64,000 bases of DNA from Opeltia flavorubescens (lineage: Eukaryota; Ascomycota; Lecanoromycetes; Teloschistales; Teloschistaceae). Below the pieces are notes generated by a model that worked only from the letters and a program-made list of their open reading frames with translations, searched no databases and was not told the origin of the DNA. The DNA is taken from assembly GCA_000442125.1 (NCBI GenBank), contig KE546978.1:1116001-1180000 (forward strand). The letters run 5' to 3'. The translations under genes and the position numbers were made by a program. Each line of letters opens with the position of its first letter. The first letter of the stretch is position 1. Of the stretch, positions 9,412 to 20,257 are shown piece after piece.

Positions 9412-11540
9412 GACGCCGCCCTGGTCAGGCTTGGCGTTCCCTTTGTCTGCACGTGGTTCCTCGGTCCGGCTCCGGTCTTCACTTCACCACTTGACTTCCT
9501 ACTTTGGCCTATGACAGCCTGCCCCGACTAACTAGTCATGAGCTATTCTTCCTTCACAACGTGAAGACGACCCAACGATTTCATTCTCGGAGCCTGATTC
9601 GTCTGCCTACAGGGCTACCCCAACCTCAATCAGGAGTCATGGGTCAATCAAGCAAATAGATGATGCTTCATCGACGACTTGACTGGCATCGTATCTTCGA
9701 TTACCTATCTAGTACTAATACTGATACGCAATGGCCATTAGACAGACCGTCGGGCTTGAATTTGCCCTGTCCTAGGCGAAAAAACTTGCTCACCTGCATG
9801 CGGCTCGACCATCCATCGCGGAAAACGCTGGCTGTTGATTCGCGGGAATGCATAGACTTCTCCCAGAGAATAACTGGTTTGATGATCTTCAACACCGAGG
9901 GATGCATGGTTCGTGAAACTGGTTAGACTTCCTGCATTGATCGTTGGGAGTCTCTGCGTTGCATGGGAACTGTGCGCGCAGTCCTTTCGTCTTGGTCGTG
10001 GAGGTTGTCAACGATTGTTCCCCCGGACTCAAGCTACAAGCCCGCGGACTGGACGCTTAAAGGACTTATGATGCCGCTCTTGCAGACACAGAGATGAATG
10101 AGTAGCATTGACTTGCATTCAGACTAGTCCACAAGGGACTGGTTCTCTCTCGGAGAATTTCCTTCGAAAGGACATTCACTAAACATTATGGTTTGCTTGC
10201 AACAGTATTATCCTAGCTCCTCTTGGACAACTGAAGTCCGGGTCTCTCTTCATGGCTTTCACTACAAGATCGTTTCATGAGAAAATTACGTTCATGATGG
10301 AAAATTACCCAACTTCCCCGTCGCAAGTTCTAAACGTAATAACTGTTCCAAATGCCCCTTCATTTCAAGTTGGCAGCTTCGATCATCGTACACGTGATGG
10401 AACGCATCAGCCCGCTATTGTAGCGGCGAAGCTTTGCTCCAGCTTCGAGGACTTAGGAAGGACGCTTGAAAGCACCCGCCACACGTTGATCTATTTTAAC
10501 CGGTCCCAAGCAGCACTTTGAGCTCACGGAAACGCCTAGCAGAGTTTCAGCTGACAATTCAGGATTTGAACTTCCAGAATGATATTCCACGTATGCATAA
10601 GGTAAGGTTGGTAAATCATTGTGTCATTGTGAATGATTTGGAGGCTCGTAATTAGCTAGCAAGCCCGATCACAGTTCTATACGTAAGTGATGCCATCACC
10701 AAATCGATGATTTTTATACTACGCATACCAAGGCACTACATCAGTAGGTTTGAAGGCAAAGGTTACTGGGGAGCGAATACGGTTAATTGTGCCCAAGATA
10801 GGTCTTGCACAAAGATTTCACATAGCTATTACTCATACACCTCCAAGGTATGATATCCGCTGCAAGGAATAATATATCAGCACTGCGATTGACTCAGAAA
10901 GGAGTTTCATCAGCGTGAGGTGACTTCTATACAGAGCGTACCTAGAAGATGGTCAATTACGACCAAAGCTCGCCGGACCAGTTATGGCAAGCATTCCCGG
11001 CATTGATCGAAAATCTTTCGGATCACAGATAAGATAACAGAATGGCGACATCGGCGCGATCCGGAAGGGTGAATGCCCTGCATACGGACGATGGCGCTAA
11101 GATGAGATCTATCCGGACGATCGCAACCTTCGAAATTGTTCTTTGTTACCTATTCCGGATCCTTACATATATCGTGCGCGCTGCTCAGCATATTCGTTAT
11201 CTAGCTTCTCGTTACCGCGCGGTGAAAACTGAAACATGGAACGAACGAAGCACATGGCAGGCGATAGCAAGAGTCAAGAGTGCGTCATAGATGGCGCAAT
11301 AGCACCGAAAGAATTGCTCTGGGGTCTGCCCTTCGCTTTGCGCTAGACACCTAATCTTCCAATGAAACACGATCATGCATATCGGCTTCTGTGATGGCCG
11401 AATTATAATTCCCATTCATTGAGCATCATCGAAAAGGGGATATCGGACTTTGGAACTCCAACAATTTTCGAGATCATAAAAAACTCTTTAGAGCCTTTCA
11501 AACACATTCAACGCTCCACATTACAGTTACCACAAGCCTC
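9412..11540. other. 2.1-kb gene-poor stretch
   Basis: Several reading frames of 60-107 codons occur on both strands (for example 9660-9926 and 10252-10521), but none shows a recognisable domain, convincing splice signals or coding-like composition. The final few hundred bases must contain the promoter of the aldo-keto reductase gene. I see no transposon ends. Confidence 0.45.
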
Positions 11541-12827
11541 ATGCCTCAAACTTCACCTGCGCTGTCAACACTGTTGCCTCCTCTTATCTGTGGTACTGCG
11601 ACATTCAACAATCAATACAATCCTGACCCCTACGCTATTCCCACTACTGCCATCGTCCACGAGGCTCTCGCCCTTGGGGTCCGCGCCTTCGACACTTCTC
11701 CCTATTATGGACCTGCCGAAGACCTTCTTGGAGCTGCTTTAGACACTCCATTCGTCCACCAGAATTTCCCGCGAAGAGACTATTTCCTCTTGACCAAGGT
11801 CGGTCGTATCAGCAGCAACGAATTCGACTACTCAGCATCGTGGATAAGACATAGCGTTCAGAGAAGCTTGGAACGTCTTCACACTGATTACCTTGATGTT
11901 GTATATTGTCATGACGTCGAGTTTGTTTCACCAGAAGAGGTCTTGACAGCGGTCACGGAGCTAAGAAGGATACGAGCTAAGACCGGGGTCATCAAATATG
12001 TCGGCATATCGGGCTTCCCTGTGACTACATTGTGCGAGCTTGCTGAGATGATACTCAAAAAGACTGGAGAGCCTCTCGACATCGTCATGTCCTATGCCAA
12101 CTTCACCCTTCAGAACACGAGACTCGCCTCAGTTGCGCTTCCAAGACTCGAGGCAGCCGGTGTCGATGTCGTTCCAAATGCATCGGTCCTCGGAATGGGC
12201 TTGCTTCGTCGGAAAGGTGTGCCTATAGGAGCTCAAGGTGACTTCCATCCTTCTCCGGAAAAGCTCAGAGCTGCGATCCAGGCCGCCAGTGACTGGTCAG
12301 ACGCGCAAGATATCAAAGACAAGCGAATAGAGAAGGTAGCTATACGATGGGCATTTGAGAACTGGATGCGCGAGGGAGCTAGTGTTGGTTCCAGGGGAGA
12401 TCCAGCCTCAGGTATCCCGTGGACTCGTGAGAAGATTGAGAAATATGGAGGTAAGAAGCTGGGTGTGAGCGTTATGGGTGTGAGTAATACAGAGGAGCTT
12501 CATGAGACTTTAAGAGTATGGCGAAGTATACTCGATGGACTCGATGATGGAGAAAAGACTGCTATCGACTCGGGGCGAGGAGCGAACGATCGTGCCTGGA
12601 GCTTGAAACGACAGCAGGAGGTTCACACTCTCGCTACAGGGATTCGGAGAGTATTGGGAGAATGGGTAGACTACACCTGGTCAAGTCCTGCGCCCGGCTT
12701 TGTCAACGAACGGTCCGCTCCAGCCATTCCAGCGCCTCTACCTACACCTGCCGCATCTCCAGATCCACTTCCAAAGCATCCCTCGGCTAAGGAACGTTTA
12801 GATCTCGGATCTATGCCTGCAATTTGA
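11541..12827 (+). CDS. ARA2: D-arabinose 1-dehydrogenase (NAD), aldo-keto reductase
   Basis: A single exon encodes 428 residues. The aldo-keto reductase catalytic tetrad is visible: Asp and Tyr in AFDTSPYYG (about residues 50-58), Lys in LLTKVGR and His in YCHDVEF. The remainder follows the fungal Ara2 pattern, including SVMGVSNTEELHETLRVW near the C-terminal NAD site. Ara2 oxidises D-arabinose to the lactone, feeding dehydro-D-arabinono-lactone oxidase in D-erythroascorbate synthesis in the cytosol. The last 40 residues are a Pro-rich extension (PAIPAPLPTPAASPDPLP) beyond the usual barrel. The gene stands alone on the plus strand, with a pyrimidine-rich leader. Family membership is firm; the exact sugar specificity is inferred. 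Confidence 0.85.
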   Translation: MPQTSPALSTLLPPLICGTATFNNQYNPDPYAIPTTAIVHEALALGVRAFDTSPYYGPAEDLLGAALDTPFVHQNFPRRDYFLLTKVGRISSNEFDYSASWIRHSVQRSLERLHTDYLDVVYCHDVEFVSPEEVLTAVTELRRIRAKTGVIKYVGISGFPVTTLCELAEMILKKTGEPLDIVMSYANFTLQNTRLASVALPRLEAAGVDVVPNASVLGMGLLRRKGVPIGAQGDFHPSPEKLRAAIQAASDWSDAQDIKDKRIEKVAIRWAFENWMREGASVGSRGDPASGIPWTREKIEKYGGKKLGVSVMGVSNTEELHETLRVWRSILDGLDDGEKTAIDSGRGANDRAWSLKRQQEVHTLATGIRRVLGEWVDYTWSSPAPGFVNERSAPAIPAPLPTPAASPDPLPKHPSAKERLDLGSMPAI

Positions 12828-13820
12828 GGCGTCAGCCGACGATTGGACCTATTCATCCTAGTGAGAAGGAATCAACAACCCTACTTGTTCTAGGGTACTA
12901 ATACTCAACTTCTCATCCTCTATAGCCGTCCGCCTCTACTTTTCGACCACAATAGATCCATCGTGATGTGCACGGTCTCGCGATCCACCAAAGTCGGTCG
13001 CTTCCTTATTGAGAAACTGCCATGTAGTCGCTTAAGTGTCCTTTGAATATGATAACTCAAGGTTCTCCTCATGGAGCGCACTCACTACTCATGCGCCAAA
13101 AGGAACATCATGGAAAGAATATGCGGGGCTGACCAGAGCGCTGTCATTTCAGGTATGCCTCTGTCCGAGGGACAAGAGGCTGTATACCAAACCCAAGTGT
13201 GAGTTGTGTCAAATCCATAGACACATATTGACTAGACTAGAGCAAGGACGAGTTCGAAGTCATTCTATCAGTAGTGATAAATTGAACATCGGACTAGTCT
13301 CGGGACCGATAGGCCTTGGCACCCGATGATTTTGCCCCCTTCCATCTGTTAATTTCTCCAGCATTCTATCCAAATGTCTGCATGTTTAATCCGAAAGAGA
13401 AGTACTAGTTGTTTCTAAGGTCGATATAGAAATCGCAAGAGGGAGATCTGTAAACACCTTCTTTCGGTGTGCGAAGATGGCCGAAATCTGTGTCCTATGT
13501 TGGTTGCCACATTTTGTCTCTGAACGCGTCACTGATCGTAGCCTATCCTTTCCCCGCGCCTTGGAGTCTCAATGTACCTTTCTTTCTATGACCTTCTCGA
13601 TCATTCCGGTTTAGTCTCTTAGTCTACCATTTGCTTACGTTGATTTTGGCCTACGTACACCTGTGGTGCCTGTGGCTGTTGGCTATAAAGTGGTGGCTTG
13701 ACTGCTATACTTCTACCCTGAATTCCATAGACTCTACATCACATCTTCTTCTCGTACTTCAAATCAATATCGTATCTCTTAGTCCAAATCAATTTTATTG
13801 AACAATAGCAAACCATCATC
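12828..13820. other. Intergenic, promoter region of the HSP20 gene
   Basis: No gene is supported. A 97-codon frame at 13036-13329 lacks an ATG start and any known motif. The last 140 bases contain the TATA box of the heat-shock gene and a CT-rich leader. I found no clean array of heat-shock elements by eye. Confidence 0.5.
13684..13690 (+). promoter_or_regulatory. TATA box of the HSP20 gene
   Basis: TATAAAG lies 137 bases before the start codon at 13821, followed by a CT-rich leader. This arrangement is typical of strongly induced fungal genes. Confidence 0.55.
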
Positions 13821-14657
13821 ATGCCTTCCATCCGCTACTACAATCAAACCGCTCCCTTCTGGGATTTCATTGCCAATCTTGAGAACACCGGCGCCAACCA
13901 TCCCTTCTTTTCTGCATATAATCAGGACTCTCAAGGTGGCAACCGGGAAGATCACCCTTCGGCGCCGCCTCCACCCCATCACGATGGCCCAGCCCCTCCA
14001 ACTCACGAGGGACCTCCACCTCCACCAGACGGAGCTCAACCACCACCTCCCCATACCCCTCACGACCATCCTTTCGGTCCCGGCTTTCCATTCGGTGGAC
14101 GCCATCGCGGCGGGCATGGCTGGCGAGGAGGTCGTCGCGGCCCCGGTGGTCGATGCGGCAACGGGCCCTTCCCAGCATGGGGCGGATGGGGCAACAACGA
14201 CTTCGATCTAAACAAGCTCGCAGAGTTTTTCACCTCTCACTTTGGCAACCCTGACACCACCAACACCAACGGCAATGCCTCAAAAGACGGCAACGCTGCC
14301 AAAGATTTCAACCCACCTGCAGATGTCTTTGACACGGAGGAGAACTACATCATCCATATCTCACTCCCTGGCGCGAAGAAGGAAGACGTCGGCGTCAACT
14401 GGGATACGGACAAATCGGAGCTGTCGGTCGCAGGCGTCATCTACAGACCTGGAGATGAAGACTTCTTGAAGACCTTGGCGCTGGATGAGAGGCAAGTGGG
14501 AGTGTTTGAGAGGAAAGTTCGATTGGGCAGCAGGGCGACACCGGCCGCGGTGGATGAAGATGGGATGAGCGCAAAGATGGAGGATGGAGTGTTGATTGTA
14601 ACCATTCCGAAGAGGGATTCTGGGTATGTGGAGGTGAAGAAGGTGGATATTGAATAA
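13821..14657 (+). CDS. Small heat-shock protein (HSP20/alpha-crystallin, Hsp30-like)
   Basis: A single exon encodes 278 residues. The N-terminus (MPSIRYYNQTAPFWDFIANL) is the usual start of fungal Hsp30 chaperones. Residues 40-120 form a long low-complexity insertion rich in Pro, His and Gly. The alpha-crystallin domain spans about residues 172-278: PPADVFDTEENYIIHISLPG at its start, the central KKEDVGVNWD and the conserved end of the fold GVLIVTIPK. Such proteins hold unfolded proteins in large oligomers during heat or chemical stress, in the cytosol. The consensus TATA box fits stress induction. The His/Pro/Gly-rich insertion is longer than in most relatives I know and could mediate condensation or metal binding; that is inference. 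Confidence 0.93.
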   Translation: MPSIRYYNQTAPFWDFIANLENTGANHPFFSAYNQDSQGGNREDHPSAPPPPHHDGPAPPTHEGPPPPPDGAQPPPPHTPHDHPFGPGFPFGGRHRGGHGWRGGRRGPGGRCGNGPFPAWGGWGNNDFDLNKLAEFFTSHFGNPDTTNTNGNASKDGNAAKDFNPPADVFDTEENYIIHISLPGAKKEDVGVNWDTDKSELSVAGVIYRPGDEDFLKTLALDERQVGVFERKVRLGSRATPAAVDEDGMSAKMEDGVLIVTIPKRDSGYVEVKKVDIE

Positions 14658-15475
14658 GCGTAGACAAGTTAGGAATGCTGGACGGTAGGATGGGATAGGA
14701 TAGGGTAATTTGCGGGCTGGAAGTTGGTTATGATAATCAATATAAATCTGAATTAACTGTTTTGTCATTCCGTGAGCCATACTGCAAGAGGTCTTAAGTG
14801 TTGCTTATTAGAAACATGCAGTAAGAGACTCCCAGTCTAATATTATGCATATCTACCACTCTTTCAACTTTAAAGAGAGCAAAACTCTCAAAATCGCTTA
14901 GCGTTCGGCCAGACCTCGGGGGGAAGTTCTTTTCCTTTTACCTGATTGAGACTTCCATCTTCACTATGTCTGAACAGTTGGCAGAGTTGCCAGGAAAGGA
15001 TTAGCATGTACATGATCTCAACCATGTTGCCATGACTGATGAACATGTTTATATACACGCAACGACCGTGTCTTTTCACAAAGTCTGTAGGTGTTTCAAT
15101 CTGTACAATGTGTTTAAATGCTTTCATCTCAAGGAGTCTTGACCTAACATCGCATCTGGCCCCACGGGATAGTAAAGCCATGATGCAATCCGAAAGCTCC
15201 GGAGCTGAACTGCCTCCAAAGGCTAGTTTCGAGATTGCATATACTTTTCAAGGCTATGACTCATTCAATACTTTCTTTCTAAAGCTGTATTCTTTCTCCT
15301 TCTCTGCAGCTCTGAGTAGACACAGGTCTCTGGGTGAGCAGTTTAGGGTCCATCTCCAATTGACCAATCGAAATCATATCTGTACTCCCTAAACATCCTC
15401 TCCTACTCAATCATCCAGCGCACGGAAAGAATTCATCTCGATTTTTTTTTCTTCATAGCATTCCTGTAATTCGCA
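14658..15475. other. Intergenic, no gene supported
   Basis: Overlapping opposite-strand frames (14888-15181 and 15039-15392) show no domain or codon signal and are rejected. The last part is the leader of the acetyltransferase gene and includes a run of T bases. Confidence 0.5.
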
Positions 15476-16011
15476 ATGACTCTCCCCCAAGGCTACACCA
15501 TCTCCCACGCCATCCCATCGGCAGAAACCTACGTCTCGCTCCGCACCCGCACAGGTCTCACGCCCTTCTCAATCGAAGCTTCGGAAAAGGGTCTACCCAA
15601 TACGATATTCGCAACGCAGATCTTAGACAAGGATGGAGAGGCTGTTGGAAGTATGTTGCTCTCTATCCTTCCCCCCTTTTCCCCTCTCTCCGCCCTGCTT
15701 CCCCTATCCCCCTCCTCCCAAAATCAAATACAAAACCACTAACCCCCCACCCTCCAATAGTGGGACGCATAACCGGCGACCGAGGCTGTTTCTTCCAGGT
15801 CACAGATATCTGCATTCTCCCCGCCCACCGCGGTCTCGGTCTCGCAAAAGCAATCATGGCATCTCTGATGGCTTGGTTGAAGGAAAATGCGCCCAAGACG
15901 GCGTTTGTGAGTCTAGGCGCTGATGGGAGGGCGAATGAATTGTATGCGCAGTTTGGGTTCAGGGAGACGAAGGAGGAGTTTGATAGTGTGGGGATGAGTG
16001 TTACGATGTGA
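15476..16011 (+). CDS. GNAT-family N-acetyltransferase
   Basis: Exons 15476-15650 and 15761-16011 give 141 residues. The intron has donor GTATGT and acceptor AATAG, and the join makes EAVGMGRITGDRGCFF. Motif A of the acetyl-CoA site is clear: DICILPAHRGLGLAKAIM (R-G-L-G-L-A binds the pyrophosphate). A second conserved part is GADGRANELYAQFGFRET, with the Tyr that usually acts as acid. Small single-domain GNAT enzymes acetylate amines of small molecules or protein N-termini; the substrate is unknown. Length is normal. The gene ends 137 bases before the convergent 3' end of the TMEM135-like gene. Confidence 0.88.
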
Positions 16012-16148
16012 TGAGTATGGTAAGGAGGAGGGCGATGGAAATGGGAAGAAAGTTGAAATGTGGTGATTGTAGTCGTGATGGGGGCGACTTAGAAAGCCCC
16101 GGGGATTCCTAGTTTGGTTCGAATATAATAATCATAAATATACCACAG

Positions 16149-17897
16149 CTACCGCTCCTTCTTCTCCTCTTTAAGCACAAAAGCCCCTTCCTCCCCTCTC
16201 AAAAATCCAACCCCCCTCCTCACCATACTCCCTTCCACCGCCCCCCGATCCCTTTCATAAACCGCATTCACAACCGCCAACCCTGCCACAAAAACCGCCA
16301 GATCCCCGCCCTTTACCCCCTTCCACAACCCCCTCTTCTTCCCTACCTTCCACGCTGAATCCAAACTCAACCTAACCGAATACAAAAAATTCGATCTTCC
16401 ACCCTTCCTTTCCAGAAACGCCCACATGCCCCCCAAGAAACCACCTAGAAACCATCGTTTTGTAGGCAAGAAATTGCGAGGAAGGTAGTTCGCAAAGACG
16501 CAGATGCTGCCCCAGCTAGTGCCGATGGCCATGGTGATGAACAGCGTCATGCGCAGGATACGTTTTGCGAGGCTGTTGAGCTCTTTGACGGGGGAGGCGA
16601 GGTAGAATTTGAAGCGGGGGAGGGAGAAGAGGGCGAAGATGAGGGTGAAGAATTTTGCGAGGGGAGGGAAGGCGGTGAGGATGTAGGTTAGGAAGGTTTT
16701 TGAGCAGGATGGGGAGGAGGGGTGGAGGAGGGCGCAAGAAAGGTGTGGGATTGAGGGATGGGCGGGGTCGGTGATCGGGGCTATGGAGGTGAGGGATGGA
16801 GGGAGAGGCGAGGGGTTATTGGCGAAGAGGATGGGGGAGGTGAATGGTCTGCGGATTTTGCTTTTTAGCATGGGAATGGATGCATGTGGCTGGGGAGTAC
16901 TCACGGCCAGTGGAGGCGAGACATTTCTGACAAGCTGTCCACTATAGTGTCGGGTTGTGGCCATGAAAGCGATGGAGGGTAAGCCTTAGGTCGGCGCTGT
17001 AAGTAAATCGGTGTGTGGGAGAGAATGAAATCGCCATATGCCTGTCGTGACGTATCAGTATGTCCTCCCAATTGCGCATAGCAGGATAGCGATCCTACCT
17101 TTGGAAAGCAGTCCCTGTCAAACAGAAAAGCGTGAAGCAATTGCCCAGTCGCAAGAGGCATTAACATCCAGCTTCCCCACCACCACGGTTTGTTCTTGAA
17201 CCATCCCTCACGATCCAACGCGTTGTATGCGAACTCGGCAGCTCTGGTAGCTACATATATTGCGATCGTTAACCTCAGTTGATCTGCCGGGTACACTCTA
17301 AGCGCAAAACCAGCCAAACTTGCGCCCACTGCTGGGGCCAATCGAGAAGTGAGACTTTTGGCAATCCGAGGGTTGCGCCGACGAAATGGAGCGGCATCCT
17401 TGCTCAGTAGATTTGATCGAAGCCGTGTCAGGAAGCGGAAGAGGACTCGATGGAGGAATAGGATAAGGGAGAGTGAAACGCAGAGGCGGAGATTGGGCGA
17501 TCGAAGTATCGATGTCTTGCCTTTGGGCCTGGATTGTGTTAGTGAGGTTGCTTCATGACCGGACAATGAATGCGGACCTTGGGGTCTTTCCTCTAGCTAG
17601 AATATGGGTCGTGATGAGATCCCAGATCTGCAGCCCAGTCTGTGATGCGATGAAGACGCGTAACGAGGCCCGTATGGCAGCAGCATTGTAATCATCGTCA
17701 GCCCTGGTGAGTGAATCAACTTTTGCCGGCGGAGGAGCGCGTTTCCGGAGAGCTTGTGGGGAACGGGTGATGAGGTATTCATGGAGAGTTTTGTATTCTT
17801 TTGCGCTGATGGTGTATCGAAGTGCATTGCGGAGCACAGGATCTATCTTCGAAGACTTTGGGCTCGGAGGCGGCGAAGGGTATGGTTCTGAGGCCAT
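16149..17897 (-). CDS. TMEM135-like integral membrane protein
   Basis: Minus-strand exons 17578-17897, 17099-17528, 16905-17041 and 16149-16848 give 528 residues. Introns have donors GTCCGC, GTAGGA and GTGAGT and AG acceptors; joins restore KTPRPKGK, CFPKAYGDFIL and HWPPFTSPILF. The start is the ATG of MASEPYPSPP; an upstream frame has only a TTG. Signature stretches are DDYNAAAIRASLRVF, FRRRNPRIAKSLTSRLAPAV, the Trp-rich PWWWGSWMLMPLATGQLLHA and CFPKAYGDFILSHTP, followed by RWFLGGFLGGMWAFLERKG. Several hydrophobic segments make it polytopic. Animal TMEM135 is linked to peroxisomes and mitochondrial fission; the fungal role is not established. The exon structure is confident, the cellular role only by analogy. 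Confidence 0.85.
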
Positions 17898-18381
17898 CTT
17901 AAGATCATTGTAGATCAATTCCAACGGAAAGGAGAATGATTGAGGATTGTGTCAAGCAGATGGGATACTTCGCGATGCCTCGGCTTACGATCGGAATCGT
18001 CTTGGCTAGCAACGGCAGACTATCTAGGCCAAGCGGAGGTGTTTCCAAAATGAGAAGTCGAAGATTGATCTCTAAGAACCTTTGTGAATTGATACTGCGA
18101 ATTTTCTTGTATGAAATGGTGTAGTTCTCGTATAATAATACTACAATAGTGATTTTTGACGGACAGGTATAAGTCAGACGTATTGATATTTCCTATCTAA
18201 GCCACATTAAACTCCTTTATTCTACTCCATTGAGATCCACTATAATTGAGCCCTGATATACTTCTTGTGTGCCACTCTAAATGCAATGCAACCTTCCACG
18301 AACAATTATCGCCCTTTCCCTTGACTCCTATGTGATTCCGCAATATCAAAATGCCGCTCGAAAGCAATCGATCATTAAGTC
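17898..18381. other. Intergenic between two minus-strand genes
   Basis: Holds the promoter of the TMEM135-like gene and the 3' end of the MFS transporter gene. The part near 18120-18240 is AT-rich. No reading frame is supported. Confidence 0.5.
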
Positions 18382-20257
18382 TTAAACATCAACCGTTAGC
18401 GTAATATCGTGTCTCTGGGTCTCATCAATTTCAGTCACGAAAATACGGACAACGTCACCCTCTTCGTGCTCAGGTTGGAGTGGCGCAAGGCAAGGCGCTA
18501 CCGATCGAACATGAGCCGTCTTATTTTTCTCTCGATCAACCCAGAAAACTTGGATGGCTCCAATGATCGCAACAACTCCACTGCCCCACCAGGCGAGTCC
18601 AGTAAAGCCACGGCGAGACCCTACTCCATAAAGTAATCCGGCGATTGGGGGAGCAATCGTCCGACAAGCAGCACCGGCTGATGCAGCAAGACCGTTTATC
18701 TTCCCGAGAACGCTGGAGGAAGGGCTGGCCTCCTTTAAGAGAATCAACAAAACCGGATACGCCAGAATGCTTGTGAAGTTTCGGATAGTCAGGCAGATCC
18801 AGATGCCCGGATAAAGAAGATGCTCCGGAAGAGTTGCAAGATATGGAACAATGAAATACTCAACAGGGTGAAGTATGGTAACGAAAATCAAGACCCTCCA
18901 AACTCCAAGCCATGCTGCGAAAAGGGGGAATACAATTGCTTGAATGACTAGAGCAATGACGCCGTTGATGGACATGATGATTCCAACGGCTTGAGTCGTA
19001 AGGCCGAGACCACCAGGAACATTAAAAGGGCCGGACGAAGATTCGAAACGATGGTGTCGAGGCCTGTCTTGAAGGAAGATCGGAAGGAGATGGTCATAAG
19101 TCATGGAATGGTATGTAAATATGCCGAGGGCGACAATCAGCATCACGACTCTTCGGGTGAAGATAGTCCCGCTGGTGGTAGAATTTATGGACGGGGTCCT
19201 GGGAGATCCATCGGAGTTGACATTCCATCGCTTCTCTTCCTGGATATTGACGGAGTTGAAAGTGCCGTAAGTGTCTTGACGGAGATCGACCCCAGAATCG
19301 GCCGTTGCGCCAGCGGTGACCATCAGAGGAGTCTCGGCAGTCGTATTCTCACGGTCTTCCGGTGTACTCCAAGGTTGTAGGTCTGGATGGGTTTCGATTA
19401 GAAAGAAGTATCCCAAGCAGATGCTGACAAGAAGCAATGCAGCACAAATAAGGTTGGGAAGAAGAAAAGGAAATTTGCCGAAAACCCCCGAAGAAGAAAA
19501 GAATTCAGGCATCGAGACGGCTGGTCTGGCAGTAATGCCACCAATAGCGGGGCCAATGATTGTACCGATGGACCAAACAAAGGGCATTACCGCATACGCT
19601 CGAGCTGGCTGTGTTAGTACAGTCTCGGATATCGATGGGTCGGTGAACATACGCTCATGCTCTGGTTTCTGGACCAACTCTCCGACCATAGTCTGAATAA
19701 CGCCAATATTTCCATCTACTAGCCATCAGTGACCGACGATCTGGTGTGAGTGGGTTCTGGCCTTACTGAGTAAACCACCGACGACCCTACCGGCCAAGGC
19801 GGCCCAGAAATTGGTGGACAGGCCAACAATTAGCAGGGAGAGCATTGTACCGGCACATCCGAGCAAAAGGACAGGTTTTCGACCAATTCGATCCGAGAAG
19901 CTACCCCAGAACATGCCAGTGAGGCTTTCGGAAAGAGCAAAGGCGGAGATGAAGATGCCGGCGTAGAAGGATGCGTTACTCTCATCGCCGACGTTGAAGT
20001 CTCTCACCATGACCCAGGCATATGGAAAGCTGTTAGGGTGTTAGTTAAGAGAATTAGTGAAGTCAGGGATGCCGGGGAGTACTGACCATGATGCGAGGGC
20101 CACCGGTTCTGCGAGGCGGCATATTGCTGGATGGAACTGTGAGCAATGCCCTTGACATTATGGAGACGAGGGTTTCAGGCATACCTAGGATAAAGAGCTG
20201 AGTTGTAGGAAAGCTGTCCGGGTTGCGAGGTTTTCTTGAGGCATGTGTTAATAGCAT
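18382..20257 (-). CDS. Major facilitator superfamily transporter
   Basis: Minus-strand exons 20185-20257, 20087-20126, 19767-20029, 19653-19715 and 18382-19604 give 553 residues. Joins restore QLFILAICRLAEPVALAS, ASCFPYAWVMVRDFN, GGLLNGNIGVIQTMVGEL and PEHEPRAYAVMPFVWSIGT. The last intron (19605-19652) is 48 nt with no in-frame stop, so the unspliced frame stays open. Family marks are the loop motif WGSFSDRIGRKPVLLLG between helices 2 and 3 and PFVWSIGTIIGPAIGG in helix 5. A long acidic central loop (around residue 250) precedes the second six-helix bundle. It resembles fungal MFS proteins related to ZRT/PHO-like and drug-efflux carriers; the substrate cannot be inferred. The start Met (MLLTHASRKP) is the only one in frame and might not be the true N-terminus. 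Confidence 0.85.

Noticed and set aside
9660-10521. Frames of 88-89 codons upstream of ARA2
   Set aside because: Short, isolated, no motif, no splice context.
13036-13329. 97-codon plus-strand frame with several Cys
   Set aside because: It opens with GTG, not ATG, and resembles no family.
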